Assembly (NCBI RefSeq): GCF_017696175.1
Contig: NZ_JAAORE010000001.1
Coordinates: 1-64,000, forward strand
Source of the DNA: Prochlorococcus marinus XMU1404
GTDB lineage: Bacteria > Cyanobacteriota > Cyanobacteriia > PCC-6307 > Cyanobiaceae
Length of the DNA stretch: 64,000 nucleotides
Direction of reading: 5' to 3'
In this document: piece after piece, positions 31,046-39,049 of the stretch
Layout of the letters: each line of letters begins with the position of its first letter
Position numbering within the stretch: position 1 is the stretch's first letter
Made by a program: the position numbers and the translations under genes
The notes under the pieces: model-generated
Databases searched by the model: none
The model's input: the letters and a program-made list of their open reading frames with translations, nothing else
What the model was told of the DNA's origin: nothing

Positions 31046-31498
31046 TTAGTAACTATATCTATCAATGCTTTCTTGAGTAAAATCTTCATTAGTTTCTTCT
31101 AATTCTTTTTCTAATCTTTTTCTTTTATCAACTCTTTCTTTTTCCTCTTTTTCTTTTGCCTCTTTTTCTTTTTCTAAATTTCTTAATAGTTTTCTATTTG
31201 GATGAAGATTATCTAGATATTCAATGCAATATCCGAACTTTTCTCTTTCTCTAATAACTGTTTCTGTGATTTGCGCTGCTGCATTTTTGGGTGAAACTTT
31301 AAATAATCCTCCTCGTTGTTTTTTTATATATGTATATGCTGCATCCCAGCTACTTTCATGGTCATTTCCACCATCTCTCATAGTACAAAATATTTCTGCT
31401 CCAAATGTACTTGCATTTACTTTGGATGTTATAAAAGTCCAAGGAGTAAATATTCCTAAAGTTAAAAGTATTAGTTTTTTCTGCTTGAATCTTTGCAT
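31046..31498 (-). CDS. Exported protein with charged coiled-coil tail
   Basis: A 150-aa protein with a signal peptide (KLILLTLGIFTPWTFITSKVNAS, residues 8-30). The conserved middle is FGAEIFCTMRDGGNDHESSW followed by AAYTYIKKQRGGLFK and AAAQITETVIRERE, with two cysteines (about 38 and 91) that could pair. The tail, residues about 105-135, is almost pure Lys/Glu and probably a helix. It looks like a conserved picocyanobacterial family of unknown function. Location is inferred to be periplasm or lumen. Confidence 0.75.
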   Translation of the reverse strand: MQRFKQKKLILLTLGIFTPWTFITSKVNASTFGAEIFCTMRDGGNDHESSWDAAYTYIKKQRGGLFKVSPKNAAAQITETVIREREKFGYCIEYLDNLHPNRKLLRNLEKEKEAKEKEEKERVDKRKRLEKELEETNEDFTQESIDRYSY

Positions 31499-31553
31499 TT
31501 AACTTTTTCCTCTATTTAAAAATATCTTTTTTTAGGCATATGTCTATATAAAT

Positions 31554-32066
31554 TTAAGATTTAATTACTCCAAACAAATTTAAGCATTTCACAACTAGTG
31601 GAAGGATTAACAGTACTGTAATCAGTCTTACTGCATGCAGAGTTGCTACTGCAGCTCCTACTCCATATTCTGAACCTACCAGACTCATGCCGCTAATACC
31701 TCCAGGAGCAGCCCCTAGAATTGTTGTTATTACATCTATTTTAAGTAATCTGCTTGTCCATAATCCAACTGTCAATCCCGTTATAACTAAAGTAAAAGTT
31801 ATTAAAATAGCAGGTTTCCACAAGATTTGAAGATCAACTATTGAGTCTTTAGTTAAGGATGTACCAATAACTGTTCCAATTCCAATTTCTAATAAAGTTC
31901 TCGTACCAATTGGCCATTCTGCTACATCGATTTTGCCACTGATACTAAGTATGCTTGCGCCTATCAAAGCGCCTGCAAGTGGAGCCGCAGGTATACCTGT
32001 TTTTAGGGCTAAAGCTCCAAAGACCCCACCTGCAATTAAATAAAAAATAAGATTTATGTTTGGCAT
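31554..32066 (-). CDS. Half-length AbrB-type (AmoA/DUF) membrane protein
   Basis: A 170-aa, very hydrophobic protein with about five membrane segments. The block TTILGAAPGGISGMSLVGSE and the following VGAAVATLHAVRLITVLLILP matches the repeat of the AbrB membrane-protein family (distinct from the AbrB transcription factor). Usual members are about 350 aa and carry two such repeats; this one has a single repeat, so it may work as a dimer. Substrate unknown. Confidence 0.8.
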   Translation of the reverse strand: MPNINLIFYLIAGGVFGALALKTGIPAAPLAGALIGASILSISGKIDVAEWPIGTRTLLEIGIGTVIGTSLTKDSIVDLQILWKPAILITFTLVITGLTVGLWTSRLLKIDVITTILGAAPGGISGMSLVGSEYGVGAAVATLHAVRLITVLLILPLVVKCLNLFGVIKS

Positions 32067-32199
32067 AGATTTGAGAGATGTTTGGACATAATAATTAGAA
32101 AGAATTTTTTTTGCTTGGGTATATAGTCAAATTATATTTTTGTTTTTCTCTCATAATGTCCCTTTTTGTTGGCATAATATTATAAAAGCATTAACTTTT

Positions 32200-32397
32200 A
32201 TGTCTTCTCAAATTTCATATAAAGCTAATAGAACCCACATAAAGAAAAAATTATCTTTTATTGAGGGTGGACATCAGCTTGAAAAATTAGAGTTTGCTCT
32301 AGCTATAGCTCAAACTAATGGAGATGAAAAAAAATCAATTCTTCTAAGAAAGAAGATTGTTGAATTAGGCGGAAACGTTGAAGAGCCAGGCACTTAA
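32200..32397 (+). CDS. Small hypothetical protein
   Basis: A 65-aa soluble protein: MSSQISYKANRTHIKKKLSF, then a helical ALAIAQTNGDEKKSILLRKKI stretch, ending EEPGT. The ATG at 32200 is preferred because the 20 residues added by an earlier ATG are hydrophobic and unlike the rest. I do not recognise it. Its stop lies one base from the stop of the convergent aminotransferase. Confidence 0.6.
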   Translation: MSSQISYKANRTHIKKKLSFIEGGHQLEKLEFALAIAQTNGDEKKSILLRKKIVELGGNVEEPGT

Positions 32398-32398
32398 C

Positions 32399-33562
32399 TC
32401 ATTTTGAATCAAGATATTTAGATGCCATTACTAATGCTGCACCAGCTTCTTGAGCTGATATTTTTCCTAGATCAAGGAGAACTTTACTAATAGCCGAAAT
32501 TATTGTCATGATATCTCTATCATTTATATAACCTAAGTGACCGATTCTAAATATTTTTCCTTTCAAGTGATCTTGACCACCAGCCAGTAAAATATCAAAT
32601 TTATTTTTTATTATCTTTCTAAATTCTTCTGCATCTATTTCTCCTGTGTTTATTGCAGTAATTGAAGGGCTTAAATATTTTTCATCAGCGAATAATTTTA
32701 GATTTAATGTCTTTATTGCATTGCTAATAGCTAATTTATGTTTATTATGTCTGCGAAAAATGTTTTCTAAGCCTTCATCTCGCATCATCTTTAAAGCTTC
32801 ATCTAAAGCAAAAACCAAATTAACTGCTGGTGTATAAGGATTACTGTTACTTAAAAGACTTTTTCTGTAGGCTTTTAAATTCAAATAAAATTTTGGTAAA
32901 TTAGATTTTTCAGCAGCTTCCCATGCTTTCTCGCTCATTGCGATAAAACTAAGACCCGGAGGTATCATATAACCCTTTTGTGATCCAGAAGCAACAATAT
33001 CTAATTGCCATTCATCTGTTGGTACATTACAGGCTCCAAGACTTGTTACGCAGTCAACAATAGATAACGCTGTGTTATGTTCTCGAATATATGAGCTTAT
33101 AGTTTCTAGATCATTAATTACTCCTGTGGAGGTTTCAGAATGAGTTAAAATGACAGCCTTTATTTCTTTGTGTTTATCTTCTTCTAATACTTTTTTGAAT
33201 TCTTCTGGATTAAGTGGAGTGCCCCACTCAGACTCAATTTTTATTACTTCCAATCCAAATTCCTGAGCAACTTTTACCCATCTTTCGCCAAATTTTCCAT
33301 TTTCTCCACAAATTACTTTGTCACCTTTACTTAAGGTATTTATTATTCCAGCTTCCATTGCGGCAGTTCCACTCCCAGTAATTGTTAGAACATCATTTTG
33401 AGTTTGATGAAGCCACTTTAAATTTTTAGTGGTACTTTCTATGAGCGTTTGGAATTCTTTACTGCGATGGCCTATTGGATGCTTGCATAATGCGTGTAAA
33501 ACTTTTTCTGGAACTGGTGTAGGTCCAGGAATCATCAATGATAATTTTTGTTGTATGGCCAC
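32399..33562 (-). CDS. Alanine/serine-glyoxylate aminotransferase-type PLP enzyme
   Basis: Class V aminotransferase, 387 aa. MIPGPTPVPEKVLHALCKHPIG opens the protein as in serine-glyoxylate and serine-pyruvate aminotransferases. The PLP lysine lies in ASGSQKGYMIPPG near residue 195, and IVDCVTSLGA near 168 holds the cofactor Asp. A role in photorespiratory glyoxylate use is likely by family. In cyanobacteria this family has also been labelled soluble hydrogenase small subunit; nothing here supports a hydrogenase. Confidence 0.9.
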   Translation of the reverse strand: MAIQQKLSLMIPGPTPVPEKVLHALCKHPIGHRSKEFQTLIESTTKNLKWLHQTQNDVLTITGSGTAAMEAGIINTLSKGDKVICGENGKFGERWVKVAQEFGLEVIKIESEWGTPLNPEEFKKVLEEDKHKEIKAVILTHSETSTGVINDLETISSYIREHNTALSIVDCVTSLGACNVPTDEWQLDIVASGSQKGYMIPPGLSFIAMSEKAWEAAEKSNLPKFYLNLKAYRKSLLSNSNPYTPAVNLVFALDEALKMMRDEGLENIFRRHNKHKLAISNAIKTLNLKLFADEKYLSPSITAINTGEIDAEEFRKIIKNKFDILLAGGQDHLKGKIFRIGHLGYINDRDIMTIISAISKVLLDLGKISAQEAGAALVMASKYLDSK

Positions 33563-33622
33563 TTTTTATTAAATAGGTCATTCTTAGATTAGTTCTCATT
33601 ATGTATTTTTCAATTACTTGAT

Positions 33623-34741
33623 TTGAAAAAAGGATTTTCTTTACCTTTGTGGGTCGCAGGAGCTGCTAGATCAGCATTAAAGAAACTCTTGGGGTTTCCA
33701 TTTGATAATTATGAACTAATAAAAATTCCTAATGAAAAAAAAGAAATAAAAATCGAGATACATTCTGTTGGTTTAATAAAAGATAATTCGTATGCATTAG
33801 GAATTTCTTTTGCAAAATCTGGTTTAGATCTTGACGTTACACAAAACTTAGAAATATGGACAATTGTTTCTTTAGAAAAAATCTTTTTTGATAATCCTAC
33901 TCAAACAAATTCAATAAATATTATTGCAGGATCTGGTGTGGGTATTAATCAAAATACACATGAGATAAGCATTTCTGATTTTGCTAAAGAAGTTTTATAT
34001 GCAAATTTATTGGATACTATTCCAGATGGTTTTAATTTGAATTTAGAAATTATTTTCCCAAATGGGAAGTTTTTAGCGGAAAGAACTAGTAACAAGTCAT
34101 TTGGTATTGTAGATGGATTATCAATTATCGGAACTTCTGCTGAGACTTATTCGAGCGCTTCTCCTGATCAGTTAGAAGAGGCAAAAAATAAGCTGTCAAA
34201 GTTAATTAAAAATGATTTCAAAGGGAAAGTCGTTTTTGTTATTGGTGAAAATGGCTTAAATTTGGCAAAAACTTGTAAAATAAACTTGCCAACTATAAAA
34301 GTTGGTAACTGGATAGGACCATTAATAGTTGATGCTGCAATAAAAAATGTTCAAACAGTAATTCTTTTTGGTTATCACGGAAAATTAATTAAATTAGCAG
34401 GCGGTATATTTCATACACATAATCATTTAGCTGATGGAAGAATTGAGGTTCTTGTTTATTTAGCAGTTAAAGAAAAAATACCACCTGAAATAATAGTCAA
34501 ATTATCTCACTTTAATACTGTTGAAGATGCTTTATTATTTCTTGAAGGATTTGATAAATCTACAGCTGAAAAATTATTCCAAAAATTATCAAATACAATT
34601 GAAACGCGTTCTTTTGAATATGTTAATAGGTATGTAAAAACAGATATGAAAATTGCATCAATTATTTTTGATAGAAAAAGGAAAATAAGGTGGTCGGGAA
34701 CCAATGGAAATGAATATATTTCTTATTTTCAAAAAGATTAA
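33623..34741 (+). CDS. cbiD: Cobalt-precorrin-5B C1-methyltransferase
   Basis: Methylates C1 in the anaerobic cobalamin pathway; 372 aa. LPLWVAGAARSALKKLLG stands in place of the usual GxTTGTCAAAAAKAA opening, NIIAGSGVGINQN near residue 93 and ILFGYHGKLIKLAGGIFHTH near 250 are family blocks. The start is TTG at 33623. No cobalamin riboswitch was seen in the 60-base gap upstream. It fits pseudo- or cobalamin production in these organisms and the cobalamin-requiring queG here. Confidence 0.88.
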   Translation: MKKGFSLPLWVAGAARSALKKLLGFPFDNYELIKIPNEKKEIKIEIHSVGLIKDNSYALGISFAKSGLDLDVTQNLEIWTIVSLEKIFFDNPTQTNSINIIAGSGVGINQNTHEISISDFAKEVLYANLLDTIPDGFNLNLEIIFPNGKFLAERTSNKSFGIVDGLSIIGTSAETYSSASPDQLEEAKNKLSKLIKNDFKGKVVFVIGENGLNLAKTCKINLPTIKVGNWIGPLIVDAAIKNVQTVILFGYHGKLIKLAGGIFHTHNHLADGRIEVLVYLAVKEKIPPEIIVKLSHFNTVEDALLFLEGFDKSTAEKLFQKLSNTIETRSFEYVNRYVKTDMKIASIIFDRKRKIRWSGTNGNEYISYFQKD

Positions 34742-34789
34742 TGTTTAATTGATTATGCTTTTGTAAATAAATTAAGCTAACTTTTATAC

Positions 34790-36376
34790 ATGAGTCAAAA
34801 ATTTTTAAACAAAGAAAGAGATCCTTCAATATTAATTTTAGATTTCGGATCTCAATATTCTGAATTAATTGCAAGAAGAATCAGGGAAGCTAATGTTTTT
34901 TCTCTTGTAGTAAGTAACTATATTTCAATAAAGGATATTCTTGACATTAATCCTAAAGGTATAATTTTGAGTGGAGGACCAAATTCGGTATATGAGGAAG
35001 ATGCGCCTAAGTGTAGTGAACAAATTTTTGATCTAGGTATTCCCATTCTTGGTATTTGCTATGGAATGCAATTAATGGTTAAAGAACTTGGAGGATCTGT
35101 AACTTCCGCAACTAAAAAAGCTGAGTACGGGAGAGCTCCAATAAATATAGATTTAGAAAGTGATCTCTTTTCTAACGTAAAAGATAAATCGACAATGTGG
35201 ATGAGTCATGGCGATTCAATAAATTGTTTGCCTGATGGATTTAATAAAATTGCGCATACCGAGAATACACTTCATGCAGCTATCTCAGATGATAGAAAAA
35301 AATTATATGGAGTACAATTTCATCCTGAAGTTATTCATTCAGATTATGGAATGACAGTAATTAAAAATTTTGTCTACAAAATTTCTGGTTGTATAGATGA
35401 TTGGACAACAGAAACCTTTTTAGAGGAGACAATTCCGACAATCAGAGAGCAAGTTGGCAATAAGAAAGTTTTGCTTGCCTTGTCAGGAGGCGTTGATTCT
35501 TCAACTCTTGCTTTTTTGCTTAATAAAGCGGTTGGGAAACAGCTTACATGCATGTTTATAGACCAAGGTTTCATGAGAAAAGGTGAACCTGAATTTTTAA
35601 TGAATTTTTTTGATAAGAAATTTCATATTAAGGTTGAATATATCAATGCTAGGGAAAGGTTTATCGCTAAATTAAAAGGGATAACCGATCCCGAGCAAAA
35701 AAGGAAAATTATTGGTGAAGAATTTATAAGAGTATTTGAAGAAGAAAGTAATAGATTGGGACCTTTTCAGTACCTAGCACAAGGTACTCTTTATCCTGAT
35801 GTTATTGAAAGTGCCGGTACTAACATTGATCCTAAGACAGGTGAGAGAATAGCTGTAAAAATAAAGAGTCATCACAATGTGGGGGGATTACCAAAAGATT
35901 TACAGTTTAAATTAGTAGAGCCATTACGAAAACTTTTTAAGGATGAAGTAAGAAAATTGGGAGCTGCTTTAGGCTTGCCGGATGAAATTATAAAAAGGCA
36001 TCCATTCCCAGGGCCAGGGTTAGCTATAAGAATTTTAGGAGAAGTGACTAATGAAAAACTTGATTGTTTAAGAGATGCAGACTGGATAGTAAGAGACGAA
36101 ATTAAAAAAGCGGAACTTTACAATGATATTTGGCAAGCTTTTGCAGTATTGTTACCGGTTAAAACTGTAGGAGTTATGGGAGATAAAAGGACTTATGCAT
36201 GGCCAATAGTTCTACGTTGTGTATCTAGTGAAGATGGTATGACCGCAGACTGGTCAAAAATTCCTTTTCAAATCTTAGAAAGAATTTCGAATAGAATCGT
36301 TAATGAAGTAGATTCAGTCAATAGAGTTGTTTATGATATTACAAGCAAACCTCCAGGAACTATTGAGTGGGAATAG
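34790..36376 (+). CDS. guaA: GMP synthase (glutamine-hydrolysing)
   Basis: Converts XMP to GMP; 528 aa. The glutaminase half has [17 protein letters not shown] near residue 85 with the nucleophile cysteine and YGVQFHPEV near 172. The synthetase half has the PP-loop [17 protein letters not shown] near 230 and ends in the nearly invariant KPPGTIEWE. The last seven codons, including stop, recur at 37285. An integration event here would leave the protein intact, and it does look intact. Confidence 0.97.
   Translation: MSQKFLNKERDPSILILDFGSQYSELIARRIREANVFSLVVSNYISIKDILDINPKGIILSGGPNSVYEEDAPKCSEQIFDLGIPILGICYGMQLMVKELGGSVTSATKKAEYGRAPINIDLESDLFSNVKDKSTMWMSHGDSINCLPDGFNKIAHTENTLHAAISDDRKKLYGVQFHPEVIHSDYGMTVIKNFVYKISGCIDDWTTETFLEETIPTIREQVGNKKVLLALSGGVDSSTLAFLLNKAVGKQLTCMFIDQGFMRKGEPEFLMNFFDKKFHIKVEYINARERFIAKLKGITDPEQKRKIIGEEFIRVFEEESNRLGPFQYLAQGTLYPDVIESAGTNIDPKTGERIAVKIKSHHNVGGLPKDLQFKLVEPLRKLFKDEVRKLGAALGLPDEIIKRHPFPGPGLAIRILGEVTNEKLDCLRDADWIVRDEIKKAELYNDIWQAFAVLLPVKTVGVMGDKRTYAWPIVLRCVSSEDGMTADWSKIPFQILERISNRIVNEVDSVNRVVYDITSKPPGTIEWE
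36356..36376 (+). repeat. guaA 3'-end copy 1 (att-like)
   Basis: Last six codons and stop of guaA (GTIEWE-stop). This 21-bp segment matches 37285-37305 at 17 of 21 positions, and all four differences are third-codon positions. Confidence 0.7.
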
Positions 36377-36406
36377 TCAATAGGGTCAATATCCAGTTAT
36401 AGAAAC

Positions 36407-36426
36407 AAAAAGGAGGTTTCCCTCAG
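36407..36426 (+). repeat. Direct repeat R, left copy
   Basis: The sequence aaaaaggaggtttccctcag lies 30 bases after the guaA stop. It recurs with one base deleted at 37189-37207. GAGG-TTTC-CCTC inside it can form a short hairpin. No other copy was noticed in the window. Confidence 0.75.
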
Positions 36427-36488
36427 ACTAAAAATTTTGTCACTATAAAGAAATCGTAGAGTTTTGAATTTTTCTACACCTTAGTAAA

Positions 36489-36806
36489 TTAGTTTTTTAT
36501 TTTTTTAATTTTTTCTAAATTCCATTTATCAAATATTAATTTCATTTCTCTTTCGTAGTATCTTACTTTCTTTGAGAAAGGTAGTTGTTGAATAATTATC
36601 CCAAAGGGAAATTTAAAAAAAGAAGAAACATAAACAATATAAAACTCAATAAAGGAAGGTTTTTTAGGAAGAGGTAAATTTTTTAAATATGCCCAATCAA
36701 TGCACGGTTTGAGTTGCTTATCACTAGCAGCAATATTTTGTCGACATCTCCAGTAAGAGAATAGATAAATGCTAATAAAAATCGGTAAAGGAAGAAGTCG
36801 CAACAT
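36489..36806 (-). CDS. Small membrane-anchored hypothetical protein
   Basis: A 105-aa protein. The N-terminus is hydrophobic (LLPLPIFISIYLFSYW, residues 3-18), a second hydrophobic stretch lies at about residues 53-73 (SFIEFYIVYVSSFFKFPFGI), and the C-terminus is basic (EKIKKIKN). No family recognised. It lies inside the 929-bp segment bounded by the two guaA ends, on the strand opposite to guaA. Confidence 0.6.
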   Translation of the reverse strand: MLRLLPLPIFISIYLFSYWRCRQNIAASDKQLKPCIDWAYLKNLPLPKKPSFIEFYIVYVSSFFKFPFGIIIQQLPFSKKVRYYEREMKLIFDKWNLEKIKKIKN

Positions 36807-36967
36807 TAAATATCAAGGATAATTTTTCTTCTCATTAATTCTATAAATGATAGTTTGGTTTTATGAAAATTCTTGATGATACCCCAAAGCATTTCTACTC
36901 GGGTAATAATACTCTATGAATTTCAAGTTAATAGGAGGACAATATAGATATAGATCTAGGAGGTCTT

Positions 36968-37150
36968 ATGAAACTATTCAATCAATTCAATGTCCTTCCA
37001 AGATACCTAACAGCATTTAATTATGCAGGGTTAAACTTGAATGAGACTCCACAAGAACTTGAGAAATGTACCCCTGAGTTTCAAAACTTTTGGGATAAAG
37101 AATGTAGAGAACATCCAACAAATCAAAATTGTTTAATTTACTGTGACTGA
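36968..37150 (+). CDS. Small Cys-rich protein with strong ribosome-binding site
   Basis: A 60-aa soluble protein: MKLFNQFNVLPRYLTAFNYA, then ETPQELEKCTPEFQNFWDKE and CREHPTNQNCLIYCD. Four cysteines include a C-x8-C pair near the end, like the small protein at 30252. An AGGAGG (36958-36963) sits four bases before the ATG, far stronger than most starts in this window, and a second AGGAGG lies at 36933. Function unknown; it lies within the guaA-end-bounded segment. Confidence 0.65.
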   Translation: MKLFNQFNVLPRYLTAFNYAGLNLNETPQELEKCTPEFQNFWDKECREHPTNQNCLIYCD

Positions 37151-37188
37151 GTAATTAATTTTGAGTTTTTATTAAATACAATCTGCCT

Positions 37189-37219
37189 AAAAAGAGGTTT
37201 CCCTCAGGTTTCCCTCAGG
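37189..37219 (+). repeat. Direct repeat R, right copy, with tandem duplication
   Basis: aaaaagaggtttccctcag (37189-37207) repeats 36407-36426 less one base. Its core unit ggtttccctca occurs twice in tandem, at 37196-37206 and 37207-37217. It lies 66 bases before the second guaA end. Confidence 0.75.
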
Positions 37220-37284
37220 AAAATGTGTGTTATTATGGGTTCAAACATGTTGGTATCACTACGTTTATGACTGCCTTATTTCTT

Positions 37285-37305
37285 GGTACTATAGAGTGGG
37301 AGTAA
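37285..37305 (+). repeat. guaA 3'-end copy 2 (att-like)
   Basis: Seven codons reading GTIEWE-stop, matching the end of guaA 929 bp upstream with only third-position differences. The preceding codons do not continue the match to guaA. An ATG at 37267 would make a 12-codon ORF ending here, not called as a gene. Confidence 0.7.
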
Positions 37306-37377
37306 GTTATAAAAATTTTAAAAATATTTATGACTCTTATATAAAAATGAAATTCTATAAATGACATTTAAAACGTA

Positions 37378-38091
37378 ATGAGTGAGATTATTAAATTAAG
37401 TCGATCTACTGTAGAAAAATATCTTAGCTGTCCTAGATGTTGTGTGCTTGATAAAAAATATAAAATAAATCCACCCTCATTACCTTTCACATTAAATATT
37501 GCTGTGGATAATTTATGTAAGAATGAATTTGATTATTATAGAGGCATTCAGGAGCCACATCCTTTGTTGATTGAACATGGTATTGATGCTGTCCCTTTTA
37601 AACACAAAAGTCTAGAATATTGGAGAAGTAATTTTCGAGGGATAAGGTATAAGTCAAAGGAACATCATTATGATTTCGGCGGAGCTGTAGATGATATTTG
37701 GCAGAAAAAAAATGGTGATCTTATTATTGTTGATGTAAAAGCAACATCAAGAAATCATTTTGATTGGTCAGAGACTTTTAATAAATACGAATATGCAAAA
37801 GCTTATAAGAGACAATTGGAAATGTATCAGTGGTTATTTAAAAAAAACGGTTTTAACGTTGCCAAAGAAGCTTATCTTTTATACTTTAATGGCAAGAAAA
37901 ATGAAAAGCTGTTTAATAATCAATTAAATTTTGATGTACATCTAATTAGATTAGATTGTGATACAACATGGGTAGAACAAAAGATAATTGATACAGTCAA
38001 TTTATTACGTTCGGATACATTCCCTAAACCATCAGTAAATTGTGAATATTGTAATTATTTGAAAAGGCGTTGGCAGTTATCGATAACTTGA
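37378..38091 (+). CDS. Stand-alone PD-(D/E)XK nuclease, Cas4/RecB-like
   Basis: A 237-aa nuclease-like protein. SCPRCC gives Cys18, Cys21 and Cys22 near the N-terminus. GGAVDDIW (Asp105), LIIVDVKATS (Asp119, Lys121) and RQLEMYQW (Gln146, Tyr150) make up the PD-(D/E)XK core with its QxxxY helix, and CEYC (Cys222, Cys225) lies near the end. This is the layout of Cas4/AddB-type Fe-S nucleases, but no cas1, cas2 or CRISPR array is present. I recall similar lone proteins in phages and in candidate phyla. It lies 72 bases after the second guaA end. Confidence 0.85.
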   Translation: MSEIIKLSRSTVEKYLSCPRCCVLDKKYKINPPSLPFTLNIAVDNLCKNEFDYYRGIQEPHPLLIEHGIDAVPFKHKSLEYWRSNFRGIRYKSKEHHYDFGGAVDDIWQKKNGDLIIVDVKATSRNHFDWSETFNKYEYAKAYKRQLEMYQWLFKKNGFNVAKEAYLLYFNGKKNEKLFNNQLNFDVHLIRLDCDTTWVEQKIIDTVNLLRSDTFPKPSVNCEYCNYLKRRWQLSIT

Positions 38092-38171
38092 CACTCAATG
38101 AATTTTTTTTTAATTTCTGGAAAAATAGTGAATAAAAGATAATCTTTAATTAGAATATAAAAATTAGACTT

Positions 38172-38780
38172 TTGATAAAATCTAAAAATTCTGAAAGAAA
38201 GATAACTAATCATCTTCAACAAGATGTAGTTAAAGTTGCTGGTAAAACAATTTTTATTAATCCATTTTTATATTGGCGGAGGTTCGACGAAAATACCAAT
38301 AGATGGCTTCGCGAACCTGGGCAAATGTCAGAGGAGCAAATTCAGCCTAATAGAAATCGTTTTTATCCAGAAATAGAGTGGGTTGATTTAAGTCTTGAGC
38401 AAAAGCTTATAAAAGATGCAACTGTTGAGATGTTTTTAAAAACTCTTGAATTGATAAGTACATTTCATCCTTCTCTTAGTTCAGGTCAGTTACTAGAGAT
38501 TGAGAGAAAAATGGCGGTCATAAAAAAAATTCCTTTTGAAAAGTGGGTTACAAAATCTTTCGCTAAAAAAGCGAGATTATTAGAAAATGAAAAAAGAAAA
38601 TTTCAAAGAGAAAGGTTTTTTAGTAGTTGGAGGGAATGGTTTAGTCTTGAAAATACTCAAAAGGCTGTTTTGCCATTAATAGTTACTATATTTATCTCAT
38701 CATTCATTGGATGGTCATTAGGAATATCAAAAAATAGTTGTAATCCTTATTTTGAACAAAACATAAATCAATCAAATTAA
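38172..38780 (+). CDS. Conserved hypothetical protein with C-terminal membrane anchor
   Basis: A 202-aa protein with a TTG start. The body is soluble and rich in charged and aromatic residues (FINPFLYWRRFDENTNRWLR near residue 28). A single transmembrane helix lies at about 165-185 (AVLPLIVTIFISSFIGWSLG), followed by a short tail with one cysteine. It looks like a tail-anchored picocyanobacterial family. No catalytic motif seen. Confidence 0.65.
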   Translation: MIKSKNSERKITNHLQQDVVKVAGKTIFINPFLYWRRFDENTNRWLREPGQMSEEQIQPNRNRFYPEIEWVDLSLEQKLIKDATVEMFLKTLELISTFHPSLSSGQLLEIERKMAVIKKIPFEKWVTKSFAKKARLLENEKRKFQRERFFSSWREWFSLENTQKAVLPLIVTIFISSFIGWSLGISKNSCNPYFEQNINQSN

Positions 38781-38894
38781 TTTGGTTATGGTATTTTTCA
38801 GTATCAAAATAAATTATTTATATTATTTTGAAAAAATAAATTTTTTATTTAAAATTGAATTAAATGAAATAATGAATTTAAACATCATAAGTTT

Positions 38895-39038
38895 ATGAGT
38901 GAAAATTTGACTTCAAATAATACTGAAAATAATAACTTTCATCGAAATACTGAAGAGAGTGATTATAACAATTTATCAACTAGACTTAAAGAAATTAAAA
39001 CAACCATAGCTTTATTGGAAAAAATAATATTTAAATAA
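38895..39038 (+). CDS. Small hypothetical protein upstream of PBP2
   Basis: A 47-aa ORF with an ATG at 38895: Ser/Asn-rich first half, then a helix-prone LSTRLKEIKTTIALLEKIIF segment. It ends 11 bases before the PBP2 start on the same strand. Too short for a family call; kept because of the close spacing and clean start. Confidence 0.4.
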   Translation: MSENLTSNNTENNNFHRNTEESDYNNLSTRLKEIKTTIALLEKIIFK

Positions 39039-39049
39039 AATTTATATTT

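Noticed and set aside
30911-31102. 63-codon plus-strand frame in the gap between the HNH gene and the exported protein gene.
   Set aside because: Composition is random-like AT-rich and its 3' part overlaps the better supported minus-strand gene.
36863-36919. 18-codon ORF (MKILDDTPKHFYSGNNTL) before the small gene at 36968.
   Set aside because: Too short and without support beyond an ATG and stop; chance ORFs of this size are common in AT-rich DNA.
37267-37305. 12-codon ORF ending in GTIEWE-stop.
   Set aside because: The match to guaA covers only the last seven codons including stop; it is better read as an att-like remnant than as a gene.
38373-38382. atagagtggg, which also occurs in the second guaA end, inside the hypothetical gene at 38172.
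   Set aside because: Only ten bases match and the surrounding frame (PEIEWVD) is not guaA-like, so it is not a third att site.
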